The notes beneath the pieces are model-generated. The model had not been told where the DNA came from, searched no databases, and saw nothing but the letters and a program-made list of their open reading frames with translations. DNA of 64,000 nucleotides. Source: UBA8914 sp034002905. GTDB taxonomy: Bacteria; Pseudomonadota; Alphaproteobacteria; UBA9219. Shown piece by piece: positions 8,362 to 17,322 of the stretch (the first letter of the stretch is position 1; every line of letters begins with the position of its first letter). The position numbers and the translations under genes were made by a program. The stretch covers positions 169,517 to 233,516 of the forward strand of contig JAVEZQ010000003.1 of NCBI GenBank assembly GCA_034002905.1, read 5' to 3'.

Positions 8362-9276
8362 TTAATCAAAGGTGAAACCACGCACAACCCGAAACGAACC
8401 GTTATAAGCTTCGACCAAAGCGACAGGCGTTCCCTGAAACGATGCCATAATAACAGGGGCATCCATCAAGGAAAGCTGGTCAGGCCTGATCAAAAGGCTT
8501 TGTCCGGCGCGCAAGCGTTGCGCTTCGTTGGCGTTCAGTGTCAAACCCGGGATGTCGTCCAGTGCCGCACTGATCCCCAACAAGGCCGTTAAGGCTGCCT
8601 CCTTATGGGCTAAATCAGCCAGTTTTTCCAGCGAAAAAGCATTTTCTATAGTAAATGGCCCCACTTTTGTCCGTCGCAACGCCGAAATATGGCCATACGT
8701 GCCCAATTTCAGAGCTAAATCCCGTGCCAAAGACCTTATATAAGTACCTTTCCCACAGGAGACGGTAAAGGAGGCGTGATCTTCATCTTCTACTTTAACA
8801 AGGGAAAAAGCGCGGATATTGACCCGTCGCGCCTGCATTTCAAGGTCATGTCCCGCCCTTGCGAGGTCATAGGCACGCCGTCCATCGATCTTTATAGCCG
8901 AAAAAGCGGGGGGAATCTGCTCGATCTCACCTAAAAACGCGGGTAACGCGGCCAAAATGGCCTCTTTGGTCGGTCGAACGGGGCTCTCGGCCACAATATC
9001 GCCTTCAGCGTCGTCGGTACTGCGTTGCTGGCCCCAACGGATCGTGAAATCGTATTCTTTCTCGCCATCCATGACATAGGGAATCAGCTTGGTCGCCTCA
9101 CCAAAGGCCAGCGGCAAGAGTCCGCTCGCCAAAGGGTCTAGCGTCCCGCCATGACCAACCTTCTTGCCGCCCAAAAGCTTACGCGCCTTTCCTAAGGCCT
9201 GCGTTGAGGTCAGACCCAAGGGCTTATCAAGAATTAGCCAACCGTGAGGTCGGGGGGTAATGAGACTAGGCATCAT
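8362..9276 (-). CDS. truB: tRNA pseudouridine(55) synthase
   Basis: Isomerises U55 to pseudouridine in the T-loop of tRNAs. The 304-residue protein has the family start GWLILDKPLGLTS and the catalytic motif GGTLDPLASGLLPLAFG with the nucleophilic Asp at about residue 46. Also present are the TDDAEGD stretch, IPPAFSAIKIDGRRAYDLAR and the GTYIRSLARDLA segment; a C-terminal PUA-like tail follows. Two adjacent ATG codons (9276 and 9273) are possible starts. The start overlaps the rbfA stop, so the two are probably translationally coupled. Confidence 0.97.
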   Translation of the reverse strand: MMPSLITPRPHGWLILDKPLGLTSTQALGKARKLLGGKKVGHGGTLDPLASGLLPLAFGEATKLIPYVMDGEKEYDFTIRWGQQRSTDDAEGDIVAESPVRPTKEAILAALPAFLGEIEQIPPAFSAIKIDGRRAYDLARAGHDLEMQARRVNIRAFSLVKVEDEDHASFTVSCGKGTYIRSLARDLALKLGTYGHISALRRTKVGPFTIENAFSLEKLADLAHKEAALTALLGISAALDDIPGLTLNANEAQRLRAGQSLLIRPDQLSLMDAPVIMASFQGTPVALVEAYNGSFRVVRGFTFD

Positions 9277-9677
9277 TCGTCGTCTTGATCCGTTTCGGGA
9301 TCACCCGATTCCTTGACCAAATCCTTGGCGACGGCGGGATCATTCAAGATACGCTCGATATTCGAGGCATAGGCGAAGCTGGTGTCCAGCCGGAAATCCA
9401 GCTTGGGCACATAGCGAAGGCGCACGGCCTTGGCGATCTCATGACGAAAAAATCCCGCCATGCCATTCAGCACCTTGCGCGTCACATCCCCGCCCTGCCC
9501 GTCCAGCGTGGTAAAATAAGCCGTTGCGTTACGCAAATCGGGGCTGATCTGAACCTCCGAGACAGTGATGATCGGCGCGGTAAAATCCCTTGGCCAAGGC
9601 ACATCACCCCGCTGAAACAATATGGCCAGCGCATGGCGGATTTCTTCTCCGACTTTCAATTGTCTTTGCGACCGCAT
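9273..9677 (-). CDS. rbfA: 30S ribosome-binding factor A
   Basis: Late 30S maturation and cold-adaptation factor that binds near the 16S 5' end. The 134 residues include the N-terminal RQLKVGEEIRHALA, the ISPDLRNATAYF core of the KH-like fold and the C-terminal LRYVPKLDFRLD motif, followed by the acidic tail seen in many alphaproteobacterial homologues. The ATG at 9677 is preceded by GAAGG. In related genomes rbfA follows infB directly. Here about 1.3 kb containing an oppositely oriented gene separates them, so rbfA either needs read-through or its own promoter, and I could not identify a convincing promoter. Confidence 0.95.
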   Translation of the reverse strand: MRSQRQLKVGEEIRHALAILFQRGDVPWPRDFTAPIITVSEVQISPDLRNATAYFTTLDGQGGDVTRKVLNGMAGFFRHEIAKAVRLRYVPKLDFRLDTSFAYASNIERILNDPAVAKDLVKESGDPETDQDDE

Positions 9678-9730
9678 TTCTTAACCTTCTTATTGCTGTA
9701 TTGGCTCTTCATCTAAGAGAAAACAGGGCA

Positions 9731-9774
9731 AGAATAAAGAAAAAACGAAAAATTCAGCTTTTTGAGGGGCTGAA
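9731..9774 (-). terminator. Possible minus-strand terminator upstream of rbfA
   Basis: Six-bp stem TTCAGC/GCTGAA (9753-9758 with 9769-9774). Read on the minus strand it is followed by TTTTTCGTTTTTTC. It sits between infB and rbfA and overlaps the upstream region of the oppositely oriented gene. The short stem makes it a moderate candidate only. Confidence 0.4.
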
Positions 9775-9831
9775 ACTATTCTTGCGATCGGGATTTGTTT
9801 ATAACAAGACCATTAGATGCAGGAATTATTC

Positions 9832-10905
9832 ATGACCCCATTAACCATCCGACGTATTGACCCTCCCGAAATCAGACAAAAGAAGCGCCAGATCAATCAC
9901 GCTTTCCGTGCAGAGACAGAAAACAACCTATTCGTTTTTGCTCTGGATCAATTTCCACATTGGGACATTCTCTCTTCAGGGAAAGCCCTATCCATTGAGC
10001 AAATGGATGATCGGAAGCAAGCCATCGAATACGCCGTACACACCGCCACGAAAAACGAAAAGCTGCGATGTGACTACAATCAAACTACAAAAACCACTCC
10101 CTTTATCACTTGGGGAGAATATAAATTTTATAAGCTCGAAGCAAAGGCGATGGCCCCGTTTCCAACTATTGTCCTAAGCGATACGGGTGATAATTCTTTT
10201 GTCTTTCCCTATCCCCCCTCTTATCCCATCCAAGAAATAGATGTTTACCAGAAGAACATGTGTTGTCTCTTTTTGCCGTCGGCAAAAGAAAAGCCTGTCA
10301 AATTGTGGTCACGCATTATGGGAATTCCTGAGGCGACTTTTTCCTATACCCCCTCAGCAGAAGACACGTTGTCTTTCTTTAGCAATCATGAACGGGCCCA
10401 CGCCATCCATATCTGCAAAACACACCGCTCGAATGAAAATAGGTATTATGAAGAGCTTCACGCCGACCGCACCGCAATAAAGGGGAACCCAACGCTAAGG
10501 CGCGATGTCATACATATGCGCTATGCGAATGTCTTAAAGTCAATTCCCTATTACTGGAACGCCCCTGCTCTGGAAAACAACAACAAGAAGAATCCGTACA
10601 CTTACCAATGCGATGTTCCCAGAACCTTAAAAGTTTATAAAGAACTCACTTCAGAGTTGAAAAGGAGCTGGGGCTATACAAACATGGCCCTATGCCCAGC
10701 GCACTTTCGTTTTTCTGTCCTGCGTCAACTGAGTGCGCATGGAAGCTTCAAGAGAAACACAAACACTGAACAGCTTGCTGAAAAAATATTGCAAGGCGCC
10801 GAACATTTTTGCTCCGGGATCACGTATGAAAAAGCTAACGGCACACGTCAGATCTTTGATATGGGGCGTGGAAGACTTAACGTCATCACACGCCACGCTT
10901 TATAG
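9832..10905 (+). CDS. Putative zincin-type metallopeptidase-like protein, family unrecognised
   Basis: A 357-residue protein that I cannot assign to a named family. Its most informative segment is NHERAHAIHI at residues 185-194, an HExxH-type zinc motif. EELHADRTA follows about 20 residues later and looks like the third-ligand ExxxD segment of gluzincins such as M48 peptidases. No signal peptide or membrane segment is visible, so a cytosolic location is likely. The ATG at 9832 was preferred to 9817 because AGGA lies seven bases upstream. The gene is AT-richer than its neighbours and lies in the opposite orientation within the infB-rbfA interval, suggesting insertion. Protease function is inferred from the motif only; the fold could also be a non-peptidase zincin. 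Confidence 0.55.
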   Translation: MTPLTIRRIDPPEIRQKKRQINHAFRAETENNLFVFALDQFPHWDILSSGKALSIEQMDDRKQAIEYAVHTATKNEKLRCDYNQTTKTTPFITWGEYKFYKLEAKAMAPFPTIVLSDTGDNSFVFPYPPSYPIQEIDVYQKNMCCLFLPSAKEKPVKLWSRIMGIPEATFSYTPSAEDTLSFFSNHERAHAIHICKTHRSNENRYYEELHADRTAIKGNPTLRRDVIHMRYANVLKSIPYYWNAPALENNNKKNPYTYQCDVPRTLKVYKELTSELKRSWGYTNMALCPAHFRFSVLRQLSAHGSFKRNTNTEQLAEKILQGAEHFCSGITYEKANGTRQIFDMGRGRLNVITRHAL

Positions 10906-11010
10906 AACTCTACTTTGTCGACAACGCAAACGTGATCCCAAGAGCAATACCCCAGATTGCGGCAACAAAATCCTGTTCATCAAGCCTATCCTTTCGGCAA
11001 AGACCCTCGT

Positions 11011-13668
11011 TTACAACTTGCGAGCAATCTCTTCGATCTCGAAGCATTCGATCATGTCATTTTCCTGAATATTGTCGTAATTCTCAAACGCCATACCGCA
11101 TTCAAAACCTTCACGGACCTCCTTGACTTCGTCCTTCATGCGCTTGAGCGTTTTGAGTGCGCCTTCATGGATCACGACATCGTCACGAAGCAAGCGAACC
11201 TTGGCGCCGCGCTTGACGATACCTTCGGTAATCTTACAACCCGCAACCTTGCCGACTTTGGTGATGTTGAAGACCTGCAATATACGCGCATAGCCAAGGA
11301 ATTTCTCCCGAAGCTCTGGGGCAAGCATGCCGGAAAGCACCTGCTTTACATCGTCGATTACGTTATAGATGATCGAGTAGTAACGGATTTCAACGCCATC
11401 ACGCTTGGCCATCTCACGGGCTTGCGGATTGGCACGAACGTTAAAACCGATGACCATACCGCGTGAAGCATTAGCCAGCGTAACGTCAGATTCTGTGATC
11501 GCGCCGACAGCGGCATCAAGCACGCGAACTTTAACTTCCGTATTCTCTTCGGACAATTTTTCAAGCGATGTTCTGAGCGCTTCGACCGAGCCATGGACGT
11601 CAGCTTTAATAAGGATAGAAAATTCTTTCGCTTCACCCGCTTTGATATTTTCCATCATTTGTTCAAGGGTTGAACGCTGTGTTGCGGCCGAGGCAAACTC
11701 GCGACGGCGACGAATGCGGAACTCGCTGATTTCACGCGCCCGTGATTCCGAAGGCACGACGCTGAGTTCATCACCCGCGACGGGCGTGCCGTTCAGACCA
11801 AGGATTTCGACCGGCATAGCAGGGCCGGCCTCTTTCACATTTTCCCCATGGTCATTGATGAGAGCGCGCACACGACCCCACTCCGCACCAGCAACAAAAA
11901 TGTCGCCAACGTGCAAGGTGCCACGTTTAATCAGGACGGTCGCTACAGAACCACGACCTTTTTCCATCTTGGCTTCGACAACAGCACCTTCGGCGGGGCG
12001 GTTGGGGTTAGCCTTGAGATTCATCATTTCAGCCTGCAGAAGGATGGCTTCCTGAAGCTTTTCAAGGCCCATGCGCTTCTTGGCAGAAATCTCGACCGAC
12101 AGAACCTCGCCGCCCATTTCTTCGACCTGCACATCATGCATAAGAAGCTCTTGGCGGACGCGATCTGGGTTAGCCGCAGGAAGATCGCACTTGTTGATCG
12201 CAACGATCAGCGGTGCATCGGCGGCTTTAGCATGACGGATGGCTTCGATCGTTTGTGGCATGATGCCGTCATCCGCTGCCACGACCAAAATCACGATATC
12301 GGTGACATTCGCCCCACGCGCACGCATTTCCGTAAAGGCAGCGTGACCCGGCGTGTCGATAAAGGTGATGCGGTCAAACCCGTGCACAGGCTCCTTCATC
12401 ACAATCTGATAAGCACCTATATGCTGGGTGATACCACCCGCTTCTCCCGCAACCACATCCGTCTTGCGCAAAGCATCAAGCAACGACGTTTTACCATGAT
12501 CAACGTGACCCATGACCGTGACAACTGGCGGACGCGGCAATATGTTCTCATCATTATCCTCGATGATCGACAAATTGGCTTCAACATCCGATTCAGCAAC
12601 GCGCTTGAAACGATGACCAAACTCTGTGACGATAAGCTCGGCCGTGTCGGCATCAATGCTTTGCGTAATCGTCGCCATCACACCCATTTTCATAAGTGAC
12701 TTGATCACATCCGCACCACGTTCGGCCATACGATTGGCCAGCTCTTGGACTGTGATAACTTCAGGAATAATAATATCACGAACCTGCTTGACCTGATCCT
12801 GCTGGCTCAGCAATTGCCTTTTTTCGCGCTCAATACGACGACGCATCGCCGCAACGGAGCGCTGACGGCCGCCCTCTTCACCCTGAAGCGCTTGCGAAAT
12901 AGTCAACTTGCCCGACTGACGCCGTGACGCATTGCCACTACTGCTTGGGCGGCGCGGCGCGGCGCGACCGGCACGGCCACGACGAGCCTCATTCTCCTCT
13001 GAATCCTCACTCCCGGCGCGTCGATATCCGGTCAAACCGCGATCTTGAAACGCTGTTGTCGTTGTCGGGGCTGGACGTTCAGTTGCAGCACCACGCCTTG
13101 GAGCCGTGGTCGTAGCAGACAGGTTCTTTGCCCGTTCGGCATCATCCTTTTTACGACGTTCTCCTTCGATACGCTCCTGCTCTTGAATAAGGCGAAGTTC
13201 TTCAAGCTCGCGCTGGCGCAACCGCTCACGTGGTGAAAGATTGGCATCTTCAACAGGCGTTTCTTCACTCTGCTTTTGTGCGCGCTCTATGGCTTCTTGT
13301 TCGGCCTGAAGGCGGCGCTGCTCGTTCTCAATTGCGGCACCACGAAGGGCGCGCATACGTGTTTCACGTTCTTCTTGGGTCAAGTTACGCGGAACGGCGG
13401 TCCCGCTACGGTTCTCTAACCCCAAAGACGACTTGATATCCACCGCAGCAGACTGCGACGAACCCGTCTCGGCTGTCCGTTTCTTGCGCTTGACCTCAAC
13501 GGCAACGGTCTTGGAGCGGCCATGGGAGAAGCTCTGACGGACAGAACCCACCGCGCCGATGTTCTCAATAGCAGGGGGTTTTTTCAGTTCAAGCTTCGGC
13601 TTTGCGCCAAGGCTCAACACCTTTTTCGTTTCCTTTTTCGCTTCGGTCTTTGTCTCTTTATCGGTCAT
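11011..13668 (-). CDS. infB: Translation initiation factor IF-2
   Basis: GTPase that positions initiator fMet-tRNA on the ribosome. The 885 residues comprise a long, charged, low-complexity N-terminal region (1-300, rich in Glu, Arg and Lys with coiled-coil potential), an IF2_N segment (about 300-370), the GTPase domain with G1 GHVDHGKTSLL near residue 388, G3 DTPGHAAF and G4 NKCDLP, and domains II-IV through the C-terminal IARKL. The ATG at 13668 overlaps the ylxR stop (ATGA). Transcription probably continues from nusA-ylxR. Downstream, the usual direct junction with rbfA is broken by an inverted gene. Confidence 0.98.
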   Translation of the reverse strand: MTDKETKTEAKKETKKVLSLGAKPKLELKKPPAIENIGAVGSVRQSFSHGRSKTVAVEVKRKKRTAETGSSQSAAVDIKSSLGLENRSGTAVPRNLTQEERETRMRALRGAAIENEQRRLQAEQEAIERAQKQSEETPVEDANLSPRERLRQRELEELRLIQEQERIEGERRKKDDAERAKNLSATTTAPRRGAATERPAPTTTTAFQDRGLTGYRRAGSEDSEENEARRGRAGRAAPRRPSSSGNASRRQSGKLTISQALQGEEGGRQRSVAAMRRRIEREKRQLLSQQDQVKQVRDIIIPEVITVQELANRMAERGADVIKSLMKMGVMATITQSIDADTAELIVTEFGHRFKRVAESDVEANLSIIEDNDENILPRPPVVTVMGHVDHGKTSLLDALRKTDVVAGEAGGITQHIGAYQIVMKEPVHGFDRITFIDTPGHAAFTEMRARGANVTDIVILVVAADDGIMPQTIEAIRHAKAADAPLIVAINKCDLPAANPDRVRQELLMHDVQVEEMGGEVLSVEISAKKRMGLEKLQEAILLQAEMMNLKANPNRPAEGAVVEAKMEKGRGSVATVLIKRGTLHVGDIFVAGAEWGRVRALINDHGENVKEAGPAMPVEILGLNGTPVAGDELSVVPSESRAREISEFRIRRRREFASAATQRSTLEQMMENIKAGEAKEFSILIKADVHGSVEALRTSLEKLSEENTEVKVRVLDAAVGAITESDVTLANASRGMVIGFNVRANPQAREMAKRDGVEIRYYSIIYNVIDDVKQVLSGMLAPELREKFLGYARILQVFNITKVGKVAGCKITEGIVKRGAKVRLLRDDVVIHEGALKTLKRMKDEVKEVREGFECGMAFENYDNIQENDMIECFEIEEIARKL

Positions 13669-14321
13669 ATTGCTCTACAATCCAAAGAAGGTTCGAGATC
13701 AAGGCTCCCCGTATCGCTGACACCACGCCAACGTACCAGTTCCCTCATCAGTTTCGTACTTAATGCATGCGGTAAAAGCCCAACACTCGCCAAAGGCGAC
13801 TGTCCAAGCGCATCACCGATTTGTTCCTTTGTCCACGGCGAAGGAACGATATGCCCCCGCGCAAGTTTCTTTAAACAATCCTGACCGGCATCTTGAGCCA
13901 TAAGGATACAGGAAAGACGGCTTTCGCTCAGGGCCTGCTCCACTTGCCTTTGGCCAAGGACAAGGATGCCAGCACTACGCGCCAAGCCCAAAAGGTTGAG
14001 GCAATTGTGAGAAAGAAGATTAGCCGTTGTTAGAACCAGATCGGCAGGAACGTGCACCTGCCGTTTTGCTGCGCGAGCAAAAGCCTTTTTGGCAACAGCT
14101 TGGTTGAGTATCTCGCGTGAAGCCTGCACCCACAAGCCACGACCGGGCAAACGTCCAGCAATATCGGGGACAATCTGGTTGTCTGGTCCAATGACAAAAC
14201 GAATAAGGAGCGACTTATCCTTGATCTCACCACTCGCAAGGCAACGACGTTGCGTCGGCGCCATGGTGTCTGGCGCGGGCAACTCCGTTGCTTCGCTGGT
14301 TAAAGGATAATCCGCAACCAT
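13665..14321 (-). CDS. ylxR: YlxR-type RNA-binding protein with C-terminal L7Ae-like domain
   Basis: Nucleic-acid-binding protein of the nusA operon. The 218 residues hold an N-terminal YlxR/DUF448 domain (about 22-90, RRCLASGEIKDKSLLIRFV ... GRLPGRGLWV, ending KKAFARAAK) and a C-terminal region (about 105-218, LNLLGLARSAGILVLGQRQVEQAL) that resembles ribosomal L7Ae/L30e-type folds. This two-domain form is typical of Alphaproteobacteria. It lies 21 bases downstream of nusA and overlaps infB by four bases. In some bacteria YlxR influences transcription and RNase P; its role here is unproven. Confidence 0.9.
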   Translation of the reverse strand: MVADYPLTSEATELPAPDTMAPTQRRCLASGEIKDKSLLIRFVIGPDNQIVPDIAGRLPGRGLWVQASREILNQAVAKKAFARAAKRQVHVPADLVLTTANLLSHNCLNLLGLARSAGILVLGQRQVEQALSESRLSCILMAQDAGQDCLKKLARGHIVPSPWTKEQIGDALGQSPLASVGLLPHALSTKLMRELVRWRGVSDTGSLDLEPSLDCRAI

Positions 14322-14342
14322 ATTCCTCTTGGTACCTCATCG

Positions 14343-15842
14343 TTATTCAGCTGTTGTCGAAGGCTCGTCCGCAAACCAATGCGCACGGGCCGCCATAATC
14401 ATTTCATTTGCACGCGTCTCGGTAAGTTCATCCTCACCCAAAATCTCTCGCAATTCGTCGCCAGCCAAATCGGCCACGTCATCAAGCGTCTTAATGCCTT
14501 TTTCGCCAAGCTTGACGGCATATTCAACCGTCATACCCTTGAGTGTCATAACATCATCAGCAATACCCAGCTCGCTACGCTTGGCCTCTAGTTTCGCAGC
14601 CTTTTCAGAAAGCCACGTGCGGGCGCGTTGCTGCAGCTCGGCACCGACTTCCAGATCGAACCCTTCGATCTCGGCCAGTTCGTCCACAGGCGTATCGGCA
14701 ATCTGTTCGACGCGCGTAAAGCCCTCGCCCACCAGCAAGTGCGCGATAACATCATCAACCGACAGCGCTTCGATAAAGAGCGTCGTGCGGATGCGCAGCT
14801 CTTCCTGACGGCGCTCAGACTCTTCCTTCTCAGTCAGAATATCGATATCCCAGCCCGTGAGCATGGACGCCAAACGCACATTTTGACCACGGCGACCAAT
14901 AGCAAGCGACAATTGCTCGTCAGGGACAACAACATCCATGCGGCCATTTTCTTCATCCAAGACAACTTTGGCAACTTCGGCAGGCGCCAAAGCGTTAACA
15001 ACAAAGGTCGCGGGGTCCATTGACCACGGAATAATGTCGATTTTCTCGCCCTGCAGTTCGCCAACAACGGCCTGCACACGGCTACCGCGCATGCCAACGC
15101 ACGCACCAACGGGATCGATCGAGCTATCATTCGAAATAACAGCAATCTTCGCACGGCTTCCTGGATCGCGCGCAACCGACTTGATTTCGATGATACCATC
15201 ATAAATCTCTGGTACTTCCTGCATAAACAATTTGGCCATAAAAGCAGGATGCGTACGCGATACGAAAATCTGCGGCCCTCTTTGCTCTTCACGCACATCG
15301 TAGATATAGGCGCGGACACGATCGCCATTCTTGAAATGCTCACGCGGCAAAGACTCGTCGCGACGCATGATGGCTTCGGCGCGGCCAAGATCAATTGTAA
15401 CATTGCCGTACTCGACGCGCTTGACAACGCCGCTAACAATCTCGTCCACACGGTCCTTGTATTCCAGATACTGGCGGCGGCGCTCAGCCTCGCGCACCTT
15501 TTGCACGATGACCTGCTTGGCAGCCTGCGCAGCAATGCGTCCCAAATCGATCGGCGGCAGTTCATCAATAATGACATCGCCAATCACAGCATCAGGCTTT
15601 GTCTTCTTCGCACCTTTAAGATCCACCTGCGTGTATTCATCCTCGACCGTTTCGACAACTTGGAGGTGACGCTCCAACCTTGTCTCTCCATTCTTACGAT
15701 CGATATGCGCATGAATATCATGTTCATAACCATATTTCGCACGAGCGGCTTTTTGAATAGCCATCTCCATCGCTTCCAAAACTTCTTCGCGCTCAATCGA
15801 TTTCTCGCGGGCGACAGCATCGGCGACATGCAATAATTCCAT
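14343..15842 (-). CDS. nusA: Transcription termination/antitermination factor NusA
   Basis: RNA polymerase-associated elongation factor. The 499 residues show the N-terminal polymerase-binding domain (1-125), an S1 domain (about 135-200, VSGVVKRVEYGNVTIDLG), two KH domains (about 230-345, with DPVGACVGMRGSRV and LSLAIGRRGQNVRLA) and two C-terminal helix-hairpin acidic repeats (about 365-485). The ATG at 15842 has GAGGA about seven bases upstream. rimP, which normally precedes nusA, is missing. A terminator lies about 55 bases upstream, so nusA must start its own transcript. A TTGTCA box sits in that short interval but a matching -10 is weak. Confidence 0.98.
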   Translation of the reverse strand: MELLHVADAVAREKSIEREEVLEAMEMAIQKAARAKYGYEHDIHAHIDRKNGETRLERHLQVVETVEDEYTQVDLKGAKKTKPDAVIGDVIIDELPPIDLGRIAAQAAKQVIVQKVREAERRRQYLEYKDRVDEIVSGVVKRVEYGNVTIDLGRAEAIMRRDESLPREHFKNGDRVRAYIYDVREEQRGPQIFVSRTHPAFMAKLFMQEVPEIYDGIIEIKSVARDPGSRAKIAVISNDSSIDPVGACVGMRGSRVQAVVGELQGEKIDIIPWSMDPATFVVNALAPAEVAKVVLDEENGRMDVVVPDEQLSLAIGRRGQNVRLASMLTGWDIDILTEKEESERRQEELRIRTTLFIEALSVDDVIAHLLVGEGFTRVEQIADTPVDELAEIEGFDLEVGAELQQRARTWLSEKAAKLEAKRSELGIADDVMTLKGMTVEYAVKLGEKGIKTLDDVADLAGDELREILGEDELTETRANEMIMAARAHWFADEPSTTAE

Positions 15843-15890
15843 AGGGTCCTCGTTTACGCTTTTGTTAGATCCTGTACGTTCCTAGCCATG

Positions 15891-15921
15891 ACAACAAAAA
15901 AGGCGGGCTTTTTGGCCCACC
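15891..15921 (-). terminator. Intrinsic terminator upstream of nusA
   Basis: On the minus strand GGTGGGC (15921-15915), loop CAAAAA, GCCCGCC (15908-15902) forms a 7-bp stem with one G-U pair, followed by TTTTTTGTTGT. It ends transcription of the small gene at 16060-16416 and isolates nusA from upstream genes. Confidence 0.8.
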
Positions 15922-16059
15922 CGTCAAGTTACCTTATCCGATTGGAAGGCATCATACCAACCAAGCCGAATAAATCAAGCTGTAATCCATTAAGTCGTTA
16001 AGCATTATGTCCTTTTTCCATGGTCGAATATTAAATTATTGTGTTTACATATCAATTAC

Positions 16060-16416
16060 TTAAATCATTTTGATCGATTTCAACACTTTTTCTTCGGTAT
16101 GATGTTTCAACTCTTTTTCTATTTCTTGTTTAATTTCATCCTCAATTTGCTTGCGTTCGGCAGGGGTCATACGGGCCAAATCTTCTTCGGTCAGCTTGTG
16201 GCGGCTAAGGTAAGCGGCGCGAATCCGCTGGGCTGGGGTCATCCGTGCATAAGCCAGAAAGTCGGCTTTGGCGGCCTGATGAGCGGCCTCTTCCTTCGCC
16301 GAAGTCTCGGCAAGCGCAGCGGCAAAATCATACCCGCCTGTTTTACTCTTTGTGGAATTGGCTTGCCCACTCACCGATGATGACAGGGACAAACTAGCAC
16401 CCGTAACATTGAGCAT
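16060..16416 (-). CDS. Small coiled-coil protein, function unknown
   Basis: A 118-residue hydrophilic protein that I do not recognise by function. Residues 1-35 are Ser/Thr/Gly-rich and probably disordered. Residues 45-118 are strongly helical and charged, with the paired segments YARMTPAQRIRAAYL and LARMTPAERKQIEDE and a Lys/Glu-rich end, suggesting a coiled coil or helical hairpin. No signal peptide or membrane segment is visible. The ATG at 16416 has GAGAGG six bases upstream. It is followed by a clear terminator at 15902-15921, so it is transcribed separately from nusA. It occupies the position where rimP is expected but has no RimP features. Confidence 0.65.
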   Translation of the reverse strand: MLNVTGASLSLSSSVSGQANSTKSKTGGYDFAAALAETSAKEEAAHQAAKADFLAYARMTPAQRIRAAYLSRHKLTEEDLARMTPAERKQIEDEIKQEIEKELKHHTEEKVLKSIKMI

Positions 16417-16510
16417 ATGACGCCTCTCCCTTCGATATTAACTTAGTGGAGACAGAAACCCCTCCGTTCAAAGGGATGCAAGAAATAGGCCAGAACAAGA
16501 CGTAGCCAGA

Positions 16511-17269
16511 TCAAAGACGCGCAACACGCGCCAACGTAATGACACGGACCGACGCCGCACCTGCTTTTTTCAAGACACGCGCACATTCGCTGACCGTCGC
16601 GCCAGAGGTGAAAACGTCATCGATCAAAACCAGCGTTTGACCCGAAACATCAAAGCGGGGATTAACGGCAAAAGCCTTGGCAACATTGGCGCGGCGCGCT
16701 TTCTCACCCTTGTCCTTTTGCGAATCTGTTGCCTTGACCCGCAGCAACGCATCGGGCCAATAAGACAAGCCTGTCTGCTTTGCGATGGCAGACGCCAAAA
16801 GTGCCGATTGGTTATACCGTCGTTTGAGAAGCCGCCAGCGATGCAGGGGCACGGGTAAAACGGCATCGCATCCCGTCAAAGCTTCTTGACCGCAACGCGT
16901 CATCCATCCGGCCAACACAACGTGCAGATGCGTTTGATCGGCATGTTTCAGCCGCAAAATCATGCCACGACTTTCCTCGTCATAAATAACGGCGCTTCGC
17001 ACCATGTCATAAGATGGTGGCTCGGACAGGCATTTGCCGCACAAAGCCCCTTCGCCCATCGGATAGTCAAAAGGGAAACCACAGCATGCACAAAAAGGAT
17101 CGGAGATAAAACGAATCTTGGCCCAACAGTCGGCGCATAGCGCATGTGCACGCGTAATAGGCGTTTCGCACCCAACACAAAGCGGCGGCAGGATGAAATC
17201 TACCCCAAGAACAAGTATATTCCGCGTCCGTTTTAGGCTTTCTTTGAATAGAGAAAAGGCAAAAGACAT
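16511..17269 (-). CDS. comF: ComF family phosphoribosyltransferase-like protein
   Basis: 252-residue member of the ComF/GntX family, linked in other bacteria to DNA uptake or utilisation. An N-terminal zinc-binding region carries CVGC, CADC, CACC and CGKC pairs (about residues 31-75). The C-terminal phosphoribosyltransferase fold has LPVPLHRWRLLKRRYNQS and the PRPP-binding loop VLIDDVFTSGAT (about 215-226). The ATG at 17269 was chosen as the first start. The divergent neighbour 53 bases away is a methyltransferase relative; this pairing is common in Alphaproteobacteria. No other competence gene is in the window. Confidence 0.92.
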   Translation of the reverse strand: MSFAFSLFKESLKRTRNILVLGVDFILPPLCVGCETPITRAHALCADCWAKIRFISDPFCACCGFPFDYPMGEGALCGKCLSEPPSYDMVRSAVIYDEESRGMILRLKHADQTHLHVVLAGWMTRCGQEALTGCDAVLPVPLHRWRLLKRRYNQSALLASAIAKQTGLSYWPDALLRVKATDSQKDKGEKARRANVAKAFAVNPRFDVSGQTLVLIDDVFTSGATVSECARVLKKAGAASVRVITLARVARL

Positions 17270-17322
17270 CTAGCCAAACCAAACGACATATGTTCATTTA
17301 TTACAAAAGGAACATACATCAA

